From Nitrospira sp. (GTDB lineage: Bacteria > Nitrospirota > Thermodesulfovibrionia > Thermodesulfovibrionales > SM23-35), in the NCBI GenBank assembly GCA_016873615.1, contig VGWX01000016.1, positions 1 to 39,491 of the forward strand: a stretch of 39,491 bases of DNA. The letters run 5' to 3'. The position numbers were made by a program, and so were the translations under genes. The notes under the pieces are model-generated. The model was not told where the DNA came from and made no database searches. It was given only the letters and a program-made list of their open reading frames with translations. Of this stretch, positions 25,305 through 34,967 are shown piece by piece; within the stretch, counting starts at the first letter, position 1; the number at the start of each line of letters is the position of its first letter.

Positions 25305-26807
25305 ATGATCATAACACCTTCTAAAAAGACTTTTTTGGAACTCGTGCGGTATGGAAATATTCCTCCTTTGCATGCAGAAATATCGTATTTGCCTCCATGC
25401 CCGATATTTGAATCTATAGTTTCAGCAAACAGCTTTCTTCTTGAAAGCGTTAAAGGCCCGGAAGAAATTGCACGCTATTCTTTCCTGGGGTTTGATCCCT
25501 GTGTCATATTTAAGACGAAAAACAGTTTTGTTGAAATAAGATCATCAGATGTAAGAAATATGTTTACTGAGAGTCCATTGTCTATAATCAAGGACCTTCT
25601 GAATACGTATAAGCAGATTTCCTGCGAATATCTGCCTCCTTTTCAGGGCGGTATGGTAGGGATCTTCAGTTATGATTTTGTACATTATCTCGAACGGTTG
25701 CCAAAGACCACCCTTGATGATCTTCTTCTGCCGGATGCACATTTTCTGATGATAGATAAAGTAATATCGTTTGACCATTTGCTGAAAAAATGCTGGATTT
25801 TAGTATGTCCGGGACTAAGATATTATATTCAAGGCATATCATCAAACAGACAGATAGATTGGTCAGTAATGTATGATGAAGCAGAAGAGGAGATCAGGAG
25901 TGCAAAAAAGACTATTACAGGCTGCACGTTTCAGGCTGCCGGTAAAATATCAGAGCTCAGAACTTCAGGATACGATCAAAAAATAGATATTATCTATGAA
26001 ATGAAAAAACATGAATACATGGATATTGTTAAGAGGGCAAAAAAATATATAGCAGCAGGAGATATTTTTCAGGCTAACCTTTCTCAAAGGGTATCCGGCC
26101 ATATAAAAGGCAAAAGGCCCTGGGACTTATATAAGATGCTGAGGTCTATCAATCCTTCGCCTTTTGCAGCTTTTATTGATTTTGGCGATTACCAGATAGT
26201 CAGTTCTTCTCCTGAAAGGCTCATAAGGGTTCAAGGAAAAAGAGTTGATACAAGGCCGATTGCCGGTACAAGGCCGAGAGGAAAAGATCATATAGAAGAC
26301 GAACTCATGCGAGCCGAACTTCTGTTAAATGAGAAGGAGAGGGCAGAACATATCATGCTGATAGATCTGGAGAGAAATGACCTTGGAAGGGTTTCAGAGT
26401 ATGGCTCTGTGAGAGTTGACGAAATGATGACTACAGAAGATTACTCACATGTCATGCATATTGTATCTAATGTAGAAGGAAATCTTGCAAAAGGCAGAGA
26501 CTGTTTTGATGCTGTTCAGGCAGCATTCCCCGGAGGCACTATAACAGGAGTCCCAAAAGTGAGGTGTATGGAAATTATCGATGAACTCGAACCAATAAGG
26601 CGTGGTCCGTACACCGGTTCAATAGGCTATCTGGGTTTTTCAGGCAATGCTGATCTGAATATAGTGATCAGGACGTTTGTAATAAAGGACAACATGGCCT
26701 ATGTTCAGGCAGGCGCCGGAATTGTCGCTGATTCAGACCCTGAAAAGGAATATTTCGAGACACTGAAAAAGGCAGAGGCACTAATAAAAACCCTGGAGAG
26801 GGTCTAA
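25305..26807 (+). CDS. trpE: Anthranilate synthase component I
   Basis: TrpE converts chorismate to anthranilate, with ammonia from the TrpG partner. The 500-residue length is normal. The N-terminal LLESVKG segment near residue 46 is the tryptophan feedback-binding motif, which favours TrpE over PabB. The chorismate-binding domain includes AAGDIFQANLSQR, SSSPERLIR, IAGTRPRG, LIDLERNDLGR, YSHVMHIVS and FPGGTITGVPKVR. No trpG or other trp gene follows; the next gene is convergent. The ATG has no clear ribosome binding site, but the N-terminal alignment fits the family. A 9-bp hairpin lies upstream. Confidence 0.92.
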   Translation: MIITPSKKTFLELVRYGNIPPLHAEISYLPPCPIFESIVSANSFLLESVKGPEEIARYSFLGFDPCVIFKTKNSFVEIRSSDVRNMFTESPLSIIKDLLNTYKQISCEYLPPFQGGMVGIFSYDFVHYLERLPKTTLDDLLLPDAHFLMIDKVISFDHLLKKCWILVCPGLRYYIQGISSNRQIDWSVMYDEAEEEIRSAKKTITGCTFQAAGKISELRTSGYDQKIDIIYEMKKHEYMDIVKRAKKYIAAGDIFQANLSQRVSGHIKGKRPWDLYKMLRSINPSPFAAFIDFGDYQIVSSSPERLIRVQGKRVDTRPIAGTRPRGKDHIEDELMRAELLLNEKERAEHIMLIDLERNDLGRVSEYGSVRVDEMMTTEDYSHVMHIVSNVEGNLAKGRDCFDAVQAAFPGGTITGVPKVRCMEIIDELEPIRRGPYTGSIGYLGFSGNADLNIVIRTFVIKDNMAYVQAGAGIVADSDPEKEYFETLKKAEALIKTLERV

Positions 26808-26816
26808 CCTAAAAAA

Positions 26817-26964
26817 TGCAATTAACCACAGAGTACACAGAGGAATGTAATTATTAAGTAAAAAAAACAGATTTTAGGCTCTTTCTCTGTGAACTTTTTC
26901 AAGCAGAAAAGGAAGTTTTAAATTTATTATATTTATTTCTGTGACCTCTGTGGTTTTTTAAATG
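26817..26964. repeat. 148-bp imperfect inverted-repeat element between trpE and the GTPase gene
   Basis: The left arm (26817-26844) begins tgcaattaaccacagag and the right arm (26937-26964) ends ctctgtggttttttaaatgc(a), so the ends are inverted copies with small differences. A third related piece, ctctgtgaac, lies inside near 26886. It looks like a dispersed MITE-like or fold-back element, and may double as a terminator for the two convergent genes. Confidence 0.6.
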
Positions 26965-26984
26965 CAGTTTCCGGATTAAACAGA

Positions 26985-28049
26985 TTATGAAAACCGGAAC
27001 CAGCTTTTCTTTGTTTCCAGATTATCGAAAGTTTTTAACATCTCCCTTAGCAGACCGGTCATTTCTTTTTGTTCTTTCCTTGCATCCTTGAAATCAGAGT
27101 GAATGCCTGAGGCTGTATTCTGTAATTCTTTCAGCGCCTGTGTCATTTCTATTAAGCTATTTATTAGTTTGTCGAGCTTCTCAGCAGGAATTGCCGGTAT
27201 CTCCCTTATCTCTTTTATAATAACCTCTTTGGGGAAAGCAATATCTTCCCTGAGAACCGGCGGTGCAGGTTCTTCTATCGCTTCCGGAATATCATAAGTT
27301 GCTTGTGCTATCTTGTCCTGGGGATCATAACGTGACGATTCAAAAACCGGAATGTCTGCAACATGCTCAACAGGTGGCGTTTTACCTGGGATCAGTTTTT
27401 CTTCTAATATATCCGGGGTAGCAATTTGCTTGGGTTCTGCAACAGGTTGTATCTCGATCTTATGCTTTGCCTTTATCCCCTGAATAACAAGTTTGGTTAT
27501 CTGCTGAAAGGTCTCTTCCACACCTGTTCCATCTATGGCAATCGCTGTTTTGTACTCATATTTATTATTTTCATTCAGGTCTTTATTCAATTCATCGATG
27601 GAAAGAATATTATTCAGATCCCTTTTATTGAATTGCAATAAGACAGGTATATCGTCGGGGTTGATGTTATTGGCGATCAGATTTTCCCACATATTTTTAA
27701 GGCTTTCCCTGTTCTGTTCTCTCATCTCCTGCTGTGAGTCTGCCACAAAAACTACAGCGTCTGCCCCTTTCAGAACGAGTTTTCGCGTTGCGTTATATCT
27801 TACCTGTCCAGGCACGGTATAGAGTTGAAACCGTATCGAAAAATCGCTGATCTTTCCCAGCTCTATAGGCAGGAAATCAAAAAATAGCGTGCGGTCAGCT
27901 TCTGTTGCAAGAGATAAGAGTTTTCCTCTCTTGCTGGAATCAAAGATTGAATGCAGATACTGAAGATTAGTCGTCTTGCCGCTCAGTCCTGGTCCGTAAT
28001 AGACGATCTTGATGGTGATTTCCTTTGTTGCGTAGTTAAATAGCGCCAT
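26985..28049 (-). CDS. MglA-like small GTPase with long C-terminal extension
   Basis: The first 195 residues form a Ras-like GTPase of the MglA type. The P-loop is GPGLSGKT at residues 19-26, the switch II region is TVPGQVRY (no DxxG aspartate, as in MglA), and the base motif is NKRD. MglA homologues control polarity and motility machinery. The remaining 155 residues are an extension not found in standard MglA, rich in Pro, Glu and Ile at first, then a heptad-like helix (about residues 295-345) resembling a coiled coil. It follows the diguanylate cyclase gene by only three bases. No MglB/roadblock partner is in the window. Confidence 0.88.
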   Translation of the reverse strand: MALFNYATKEITIKIVYYGPGLSGKTTNLQYLHSIFDSSKRGKLLSLATEADRTLFFDFLPIELGKISDFSIRFQLYTVPGQVRYNATRKLVLKGADAVVFVADSQQEMREQNRESLKNMWENLIANNINPDDIPVLLQFNKRDLNNILSIDELNKDLNENNKYEYKTAIAIDGTGVEETFQQITKLVIQGIKAKHKIEIQPVAEPKQIATPDILEEKLIPGKTPPVEHVADIPVFESSRYDPQDKIAQATYDIPEAIEEPAPPVLREDIAFPKEVIIKEIREIPAIPAEKLDKLINSLIEMTQALKELQNTASGIHSDFKDARKEQKEMTGLLREMLKTFDNLETKKSWFRFS

Positions 28050-28052
28050 GGA

Positions 28053-29447
28053 TTATACTATAGCATATACGGCATTTCGAGTCTGATTCTTTACCCTGTA
28101 CATCGCATCATCAGCAAGCCTTATAAGATCGTCTTTGGATGACGCGCTTTCAGGATATGAGGCAACCCCGAAGCTTGCAGTTAATTTTAGTGCATACCCT
28201 TCTTTTTTAAGGAAGGTATTCTGTTCAATTGATTTTCTCATCCTTTCAGCAATCTTAGTAGCTGCTTTTGGGGGTGTCTGAGGCAGCACAATCACAAATT
28301 CATCCCCACCATATCTGGCAACGATATCAACTGTCCTGAGACTTTTTAAAAGAAGCTGTCCCATTTCTACCAGCACTTTGCTTCCAATCAGATGACCAAA
28401 TCCGTCGTTTATACGTTTAAAGTAATCAACATCCATAAAAATGAGTGAAACTGAAGTATTGTATCTGCTTGATCTCTGAATCTCAATCTCGATAGTTCTG
28501 TTCAGATATCTTGTATTGAAGAGTTTTGTAAGGTCATCTGTTATAGCGAGTTCCGTCATCTTCTGATAAAGCGATGTTCTTTCTATGGCGATTGCTGTGA
28601 GGTCAACAAGCCTCATTAGAAGATCAAGGTCTTCTTTCCTGAAAGGCTCTCCTGTTGTTTTATTTACCAGTTCAAGCACACCTATTACTTCTTCATTAAT
28701 TCTAACAGGTATGCACATGAGAGATTTTGTTTTGAAATGAATGGCATTGTCTATCTTCCCTAAAAAGCGTTCATCTTTTGAAACATCCGGCACAACAACC
28801 GGAATGCCTTCACGTGCAACCCATCCGGCAATGCCTTCACCCATCTTTAGCCTGATTTTCTGTATTTCTTTTGTCTTTTTTGCGCCGGTTTTTTCAAAAA
28901 CCAGGTCACCTGTTTCCTGGTCTACCAGGAGGACTGACCAGGTCTCAGCTTTCGTCATCACTTTCATTTTCCCCATGATTTTTGTAAGTATATCACTCAG
29001 CTCTGATGAAGAAGTAAGAGTCCTGCTCACCTCTTCAAAGAAGTTCAGTTCGTTCTTTGCAAGAGACAGGTCGTATTTCAATCTGTTATTTTCAGAAAAT
29101 ATCTTATTTTCTCTGACTAATCTTTTTACAAAATATAACAGCTCCTTACTATTTGGCGCAAAAAGGGGATAAGCCAGAGATTCTTTCATCCATGGTGTAA
29201 ATCCCCTGAAAGTGTGAGTATCTGAGATGATCATCTTTGGAATGTTTTTTGATATCTTCAGGAACTCTTTAAAAAGGGTGGAAGTATTGAGTCTCTTGTC
29301 CACCAGGATAATATCTGTCTTGTCATGGAGCACCGGGAAAGCCTTTTCAAAAGAATCGAATTTACTGACGCTGTATCCGGATGAAGTTAGCGCATCTTCG
29401 CAATCAGCGCCAACTGCATTGCTGCCTATTAAAGTTACTTTAAGCAT
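28053..29447 (-). CDS. Diguanylate cyclase with GAF domain
   Basis: The protein has 464 residues in three parts. The first 110 resemble a receiver domain, with a plausible acceptor aspartate in IILVDKRL, but lack a convincing acidic pocket near the N-terminus. A GAF domain follows (roughly residues 135-300, with [12 protein letters not shown]). The GGDEF domain has an intact catalytic GGDEF at 380-384 and a canonical product-inhibition I-site, Arg371-Thr-Val-Asp374, five residues upstream. It should make c-di-GMP, possibly for the PilZ proteins in this window. Its start overlaps the secA stop by eight bases. Confidence 0.92.
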   Translation of the reverse strand: MLKVTLIGSNAVGADCEDALTSSGYSVSKFDSFEKAFPVLHDKTDIILVDKRLNTSTLFKEFLKISKNIPKMIISDTHTFRGFTPWMKESLAYPLFAPNSKELLYFVKRLVRENKIFSENNRLKYDLSLAKNELNFFEEVSRTLTSSSELSDILTKIMGKMKVMTKAETWSVLLVDQETGDLVFEKTGAKKTKEIQKIRLKMGEGIAGWVAREGIPVVVPDVSKDERFLGKIDNAIHFKTKSLMCIPVRINEEVIGVLELVNKTTGEPFRKEDLDLLMRLVDLTAIAIERTSLYQKMTELAITDDLTKLFNTRYLNRTIEIEIQRSSRYNTSVSLIFMDVDYFKRINDGFGHLIGSKVLVEMGQLLLKSLRTVDIVARYGGDEFVIVLPQTPPKAATKIAERMRKSIEQNTFLKKEGYALKLTASFGVASYPESASSKDDLIRLADDAMYRVKNQTRNAVYAIV

Positions 29448-32109
29448 TTATGCCACAACATTTTTTGTATTTTTTCCCGCTCCCGCAAGGACATGGGTCA
29501 TTCCTGCCGATTTTTCTTCCGTGTCTTGCCGTATGCGCAGAAGAATCCGCGCCCCTGTTGTAATTTAATTTCATCTGTCTTACAGGTTCTTTTATAACAG
29601 CCTCCTGTTTTTGTACCTGAATTTTATAGAGTCTGCCAATGATCTCTGTAGATAGCCTCGACGTCATGTCTGCGAATACATCAAATGCCTCTTTCTTGTA
29701 TTCAACCAGTGGATCTTTCTGGCCATAACCCCTGAGCCCAATGCCTTCCTTAAGATGATCCATCCCAAGCAAATGATCTTTCCATTGCGTGTCAATAACC
29801 TGGAGCATAACAACTTTTTCAAGATATCTCATTACTTCGCTTCCAATTTCTGCTTCCTTGGTTTCGTATGCCCCTTTCATCACTGAAAGCAGGGTCTCCC
29901 TTAAAGCGTCCAGATTCATGGGGCTGATGTCCGGCGCAAGAGAAAATACTCCGTATAAAGCATCTCTGAGTCCTTTTATGTCCCAATCGTCAAAATGTTT
30001 TTCTTCAGGACAGTATATGGACAGCAGTTCATCAATTACATCTTCGAGCATGTCCATTATGCGATCTGTGAGATTCTGACCCTTCAGTATCTCTTTCCTG
30101 AAAGAGTATATCTCTGAGCGCTGTTTATTCATTACGTCATCATATTCAAGGAGGTGTTTTCTTATATCAAAGTGATGGGTTTCAACGCGTTTCTGTGCGT
30201 TTTCGATCGCCTTTGAGACCATTTTGTTTTCTATCGGCATTTCTTCATCCATGCCGAGTTTGTCCATAAGCCCCGAAATCCTGTCTGAACCGAAGATTCT
30301 CATTAGATCATCTTCGAGTGAAAGATAAAACCTTGATGAGCCCGGGTCGCCCTGTCTTCCTGAACGTCCCCTTAACTGGTTATCAATACGTCTCGCCTCA
30401 TGTCTTTCTGTGCCGAGTATATGAAGACCACCGGCAGATAGAACCTTTTCCCTGTCGGTTCTGCAAATATCTTCAGCTTTTGCAAAAGTTGTTTTCCATT
30501 CTTCATCTGTATAATCTTTTTTGTCTTTTAAAATATCTCTTGCAAGGCCTTCCGGATTACCGCCAAGCACTATGTCTGTTCCTCTGCCTGCCATGTTTGT
30601 GGCTATTGTAACAGCCTTGCTTCTGCCTGCCTGGGCTATAATCTCAGCTTCCCTTTCGTGGTATTTTGCGTTCAGGACTGCGTGCGGTATCCCTTTTTTC
30701 TTTAAGAGGTGACTCAATAGTTCTGATTTCTCAATCGAAATTGTACCAACAAGCACAGGTTGTCCCTTATCATATGATTCTTCTATTTCTTTTAATGCTG
30801 AAATAAATTTCCCTTTTTCCGACTTGTAAATCATATCAGGATGATCAATACGAATCATTGGTTTATTTGTTGGAACAACTACTACTTCAAGGTTATATAT
30901 CTTTGCAAATTCCTCAGCTTCTGTATCAGCTGTTCCGGTCATGCCTGCAAGCTTTTTGTACATCCTGAAATAATTCTGAAATGTTATTGTAGCGAGCGTC
31001 TGATTTTCGCTCTCTATCTTAACACCTTCCTTAGCTTCCACTGCCTGATGGAGTCCGTCCGACCAGCGTCTGCCGGGCATAAGCCTTCCGGTAAATTCAT
31101 CTACGATAATTACTTCACCGTCCTTAACAACATAATCAACGTCCCTTTTGAAAAGTGTATGCGCCTTTAATGCCTGGAGCACATGGTGAACGAGCTCAAT
31201 GTTTGCAGGATCGTAGAGATTGCCTGTGCCGAGAAGTCTTTCTACCTTAATATTGCCATCTTCAGTGAGGATGGCTGTCTTTGCCTTTTCATCAATAGTG
31301 TAGTCGGTATCTTTCTGCAGCCTTGGAATAATTTTGTCTATTTTATAATATTTGTCCGTAGATTCTTCCGATGGGCCCGAAATAATCAAAGGTGTTCTTG
31401 CCTCATCGACCAGGATACTGTCGACCTCATCAACTATGGCATAATGCAGTTCCCTCTGAGAGTAGTCAGATATATCATATTTCATATTATCCCTGAGGTA
31501 ATCGAAACCAAATTCATTGTTCGTGCCGTATGTTATGTCTGCTGAATAGGCCTCCTGGCGCGAACATGGTCTGAGAAAATCCAATCTTTTATCGTTAGAC
31601 AAATACGTCGGATCATAAAAGAAAGAGATATCGTGCTGTATAACACCCACAGAAAGACCAAGAAAATGATAAATAGGACCCATCCACTGGCTATCCCTCT
31701 TTGCAAGATAATCATTTACGGTGACTATATGGACGCCTTTCCCTTCAATTGCATTGAGATAGACCGGAAGAGTGGCAACAAGGGTTTTCCCTTCGCCTGT
31801 CTTCATCTCTGCGATCCTGCCTTCATGGAGTGCAATCCCGCCGAGTATCTGCATATCAAAGTGCCTCATGTTCATTTTTCGCTTAGACACTTCACGCACT
31901 AATGCAAACGCTTCAGGGAGTAAGTCATCAACGGTTTCACCACCTTCAAGTCTTCTTTTGAATTCTTCTGTCTTTTCCTGAAGCTGGGAATCCGAAAGGC
32001 CTGCTATGCTGGATTCAAGCGAGTTAACCTTTTCCATAGTTGGCCATAATCTTTTGAGTTCACGCTCATTCTTTGTGCCAAAAACCCTGCTAAGTAATGT
32101 TCCAATCAT
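29440..32109 (-). CDS. secA: Preprotein translocase ATPase SecA
   Basis: SecA drives secreted proteins through SecYEG. The 889-residue protein has Walker [10 protein letters not shown] near residue 103, the [19 protein letters not shown] helicase block, and the [15 protein letters not shown] and [13 protein letters not shown] segments typical of SecA. The second nucleotide-binding fold contains [10 protein letters not shown], and the C-terminal half has [17 protein letters not shown]. The last residues hold the zinc site ([13 protein letters not shown]) that binds SecB and membrane phospholipid. It heads the secA-cyclase-GTPase run. No clear ribosome binding site precedes the ATG. Confidence 0.97.
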   Translation of the reverse strand: MIGTLLSRVFGTKNERELKRLWPTMEKVNSLESSIAGLSDSQLQEKTEEFKRRLEGGETVDDLLPEAFALVREVSKRKMNMRHFDMQILGGIALHEGRIAEMKTGEGKTLVATLPVYLNAIEGKGVHIVTVNDYLAKRDSQWMGPIYHFLGLSVGVIQHDISFFYDPTYLSNDKRLDFLRPCSRQEAYSADITYGTNNEFGFDYLRDNMKYDISDYSQRELHYAIVDEVDSILVDEARTPLIISGPSEESTDKYYKIDKIIPRLQKDTDYTIDEKAKTAILTEDGNIKVERLLGTGNLYDPANIELVHHVLQALKAHTLFKRDVDYVVKDGEVIIVDEFTGRLMPGRRWSDGLHQAVEAKEGVKIESENQTLATITFQNYFRMYKKLAGMTGTADTEAEEFAKIYNLEVVVVPTNKPMIRIDHPDMIYKSEKGKFISALKEIEESYDKGQPVLVGTISIEKSELLSHLLKKKGIPHAVLNAKYHEREAEIIAQAGRSKAVTIATNMAGRGTDIVLGGNPEGLARDILKDKKDYTDEEWKTTFAKAEDICRTDREKVLSAGGLHILGTERHEARRIDNQLRGRSGRQGDPGSSRFYLSLEDDLMRIFGSDRISGLMDKLGMDEEMPIENKMVSKAIENAQKRVETHHFDIRKHLLEYDDVMNKQRSEIYSFRKEILKGQNLTDRIMDMLEDVIDELLSIYCPEEKHFDDWDIKGLRDALYGVFSLAPDISPMNLDALRETLLSVMKGAYETKEAEIGSEVMRYLEKVVMLQVIDTQWKDHLLGMDHLKEGIGLRGYGQKDPLVEYKKEAFDVFADMTSRLSTEIIGRLYKIQVQKQEAVIKEPVRQMKLNYNRGADSSAHTARHGRKIGRNDPCPCGSGKKYKKCCGINA

Positions 32110-32274
32110 AGTTTATATAATAAATTAAGGGGGTTATTATTTCAAGAATTCAGAAAGAATAAAAATAGTCAGAAGGCGGTTGGACATATCTAATATGACT
32201 GTCAATTATATTTTTTTATCATATCTCAGGAATGAGCCTTGCCAGAAAAAGAAAATACATGTTACATTGTGTTT

Positions 32275-33567
32275 ATGAAAAAGACTGTATTTATATACAC
32301 CTTTGGATGCCAGATGAATGTCCATGACACTGAAAAAATGTTTGGGATTCTGAAAAAAGGAGACTATTGCAAGACTGATAACCCAAAGAAGGCTGACCTG
32401 ATTATATTTAATACTTGCAGTATCAGGCAAAAAGCTGAACAGAAATTTTACAGTGAACTCGGCAGGATCAAATCGTACAAAAAAAACAGGCCTGATCTTA
32501 AAATAGCTGTTGCAGGATGCATTGCGCAGCAGGAAGGGAAAAGAATATTTAAAAAGGCGCCCTATGTGGATTTTGTATTCGGTCCTCAAAATATTTATAA
32601 GCTTAGAGACTTTATATCAAGTTCAAATGGACCTGTTGCTGTGAGTGATAATCCCGATTTAGCCTTAATCGACCTTCCGGTTCAGAGAGAAACCGGTGTT
32701 AAGGCATGGGTTACTATTATGTACGGATGCAATAATTTCTGCAGTTACTGTGTAGTCCCCTATACAAGAGGCAGTGAAAAATCCAGACCAAGTGAACATA
32801 TCTATGCAGAAGTATCGGAAATTGCTGAAAAGGGGTATAAGGAAATTACCCTGCTTGGCCAGAATGTTAATTCTTATCAGAGCGATGTAAATTTTCCCGG
32901 ACTTTTAAAAAAGCTGAACAGAGTAGGGGGGATAGAGAGAATAAGATTTGTGACCTCTCATCCCAAAGACCTTTCCCTTGATCTTGCAGATGCAATTGCA
33001 GAATTGCCTAAGGTATGCGAACATATTCATCTTCCTTTACAATCCGGTTCAGACAATGTCCTGAAACTCATGAACAGGGTATATTCATATGATATATACA
33101 GAAATAAAGTTGTATTACTGAGGGAAAAAGTTCCTGGCATAACAATAACTTCTGACATAATAGCAGGCTTTCCCGGTGAAACAGAAGAGGATCATATCAG
33201 AACAATAGAGGCAATGAAGGAAATGGAATTTGACGGCATATTTGCATTCAAGTTTTCTTCAAGACCGCGTACAGCAGCTGCCAGGATTGAAGGCCATCTC
33301 CCGGAGAATATTAAATCTGAGCGTCTCGCTGAAATATTAAGCCTGCAGGACGAGATAACATTACGAAAAAATCTGCTTTTTGAGAATACACGCCAGGAGA
33401 TACTTATTGAAGGCATAAGCGATACAGATAAAGGCAGACTTGCCGGTAGGACAAGGACAAATAAAATTGTAACAATTCCTGAAAAAGATATAATAAAGGG
33501 ATCAATCATAAAAGTCGAAATAAAAAAGGCCAGAAAACATTCTCTTGAAGGAATGCCTCTAAAATAA
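32275..33567 (+). CDS. miaB: tRNA-2-methylthio-N6-dimethylallyladenosine synthase
   Basis: MiaB adds a methylthio group to i6A37 in tRNAs reading U-initial codons. It is a radical-SAM enzyme with two [4Fe-4S] clusters. The N-terminal domain has cysteines in FGCQMN, FNTCSIR and AGCIAQQ. The radical SAM site is CNNFCSYC near residue 145, the QNVNSY and HLPLQSGSDNVL motifs follow, and a TRAM domain closes the protein. I start at the ATG giving MKKTVFIYTFG; the frame also opens at a TTG 12 codons upstream. Two bases separate it from mtaB. Confidence 0.95.
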   Translation: MKKTVFIYTFGCQMNVHDTEKMFGILKKGDYCKTDNPKKADLIIFNTCSIRQKAEQKFYSELGRIKSYKKNRPDLKIAVAGCIAQQEGKRIFKKAPYVDFVFGPQNIYKLRDFISSSNGPVAVSDNPDLALIDLPVQRETGVKAWVTIMYGCNNFCSYCVVPYTRGSEKSRPSEHIYAEVSEIAEKGYKEITLLGQNVNSYQSDVNFPGLLKKLNRVGGIERIRFVTSHPKDLSLDLADAIAELPKVCEHIHLPLQSGSDNVLKLMNRVYSYDIYRNKVVLLREKVPGITITSDIIAGFPGETEEDHIRTIEAMKEMEFDGIFAFKFSSRPRTAAARIEGHLPENIKSERLAEILSLQDEITLRKNLLFENTRQEILIEGISDTDKGRLAGRTRTNKIVTIPEKDIIKGSIIKVEIKKARKHSLEGMPLK

Positions 33568-33569
33568 TA

Positions 33570-34808
33570 ATGAAAGTCTCTATCCTGACACTTGGATGCA
33601 AAGTTAACCAGGCAGAAAGTTCATTTATAGAAAGCAACCTCATTAATCTCGGATTTTCTATAGTAAACTTATCAGAGGAACCAAATTACTGTATTGTAAA
33701 TACCTGCACAGTAACATCAAAGAGTGATTACCAATCAAGACAGCTTATAAGAAGGGCTGTTAGGTCAGGCGCAAAGGTAATAGCAACGGGCTGTTATTCC
33801 CAGTTGAATCCTGATGAAATAAAAAAGATTGACCGGACAATAGAAATTATACAGCATAGTGATAAATACAGTATTATCAAGTTATTAACCGGCCATAATG
33901 CAAGCGCTAATTTAAGTTATTCAAGCAGGTCCAGGCCATACGTTAAAGTTCAGGATGGATGCAATGGTTCATGTTCATACTGTATTGTCCCAAAAGTGAG
34001 AGGAAAATCACATAGTATGACTATTTCTGATATAGTAGAAAAAGTTGCTGAGTTCTCGCTGAACGGCTACAAAGAGGTTATCCTTACAGGAATTCATCTT
34101 GGATCATATGGTTATGATTTAAAACATAAATTAAAACTTTCAAATCTGCTTATAACCCTCTTAGAAAAAACAACTATTGAAAGGATAAGACTCAGTTCAA
34201 TCGAAGCAAACGAGGTAGATAATGACCTAATTGCATTATTTAAGGAAAAACGAATATGTTGTCATGTACATATCCCTCTTCAAAGCGGTGATGATGGAAT
34301 CCTGAAAATCATGAATAGAATGTATAAGGCAAAGGATTTCCATCATATAATAGAGAAAATTCTAAAAAATGTCCCAGGTATTGCCATTGGAACTGATGTT
34401 ATAGTTGGATTTCCGGGTGAAGGGGAGAAAGAATTCTCAAATACCAGGCATCTGCTTGATATGTTACCGATAACATATATGCATATATTCCCTTTTTCAG
34501 CGAGACCAAATACATTAGCTTCCAAAATGGGCAACCAGATTCATTCTATGATAAAGAAAAAGAGATTTAACGAGCTGAACATACTTAACATAAAGAAAAA
34601 GAAAGCCTATATGAATCTGCAGGAAGGTAAAACCCTTGGTGTCATTATTGAAGGACATGGTCCGGAAAACACATCTATCGGTACATCGGGCAATTACCTG
34701 AGGGTGAGGGTTCTTTCAGACATTCATCCAGTTAAATCCCTTGTGCGAGTAAGGATTACTGACATAGATAAAAATATGGTGCAGGGGATTCCTATAGAGA
34801 ACCTATAA
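33570..34808 (+). CDS. mtaB: tRNA t6A37-methylthiotransferase (MtaB)
   Basis: MtaB makes ms2t6A37 in tRNAs reading A-initial codons. The 412-residue protein has the same layout as MiaB but is diverged: cysteines in LGCKVNQ, NTCTVTS and TGCYSQL, a radical-SAM CNGSCSYC, HIPLQSGDDGILK, and a TRAM-like tail. The LGCKVNQAES start and the GKSHS segment mark the MtaB subfamily. It begins two bases after miaB ends, so both are probably co-transcribed and paralogous. Confidence 0.92.
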   Translation: MKVSILTLGCKVNQAESSFIESNLINLGFSIVNLSEEPNYCIVNTCTVTSKSDYQSRQLIRRAVRSGAKVIATGCYSQLNPDEIKKIDRTIEIIQHSDKYSIIKLLTGHNASANLSYSSRSRPYVKVQDGCNGSCSYCIVPKVRGKSHSMTISDIVEKVAEFSLNGYKEVILTGIHLGSYGYDLKHKLKLSNLLITLLEKTTIERIRLSSIEANEVDNDLIALFKEKRICCHVHIPLQSGDDGILKIMNRMYKAKDFHHIIEKILKNVPGIAIGTDVIVGFPGEGEKEFSNTRHLLDMLPITYMHIFPFSARPNTLASKMGNQIHSMIKKKRFNELNILNIKKKKAYMNLQEGKTLGVIIEGHGPENTSIGTSGNYLRVRVLSDIHPVKSLVRVRITDIDKNMVQGIPIENL

Positions 34809-34967
34809 CATATTATAAAAATAGAATATTTTCTGTGCCTAAAACCTAATCAAAGTTGCTTGATCCTATAATTTTCAAGGAAAGACACTCTTTTTAAACA
34901 GAAATAATAACATGTTATAAACAATGCCTGTTAATACATAGTGTCTGATAAGATATATTATGTTAAA

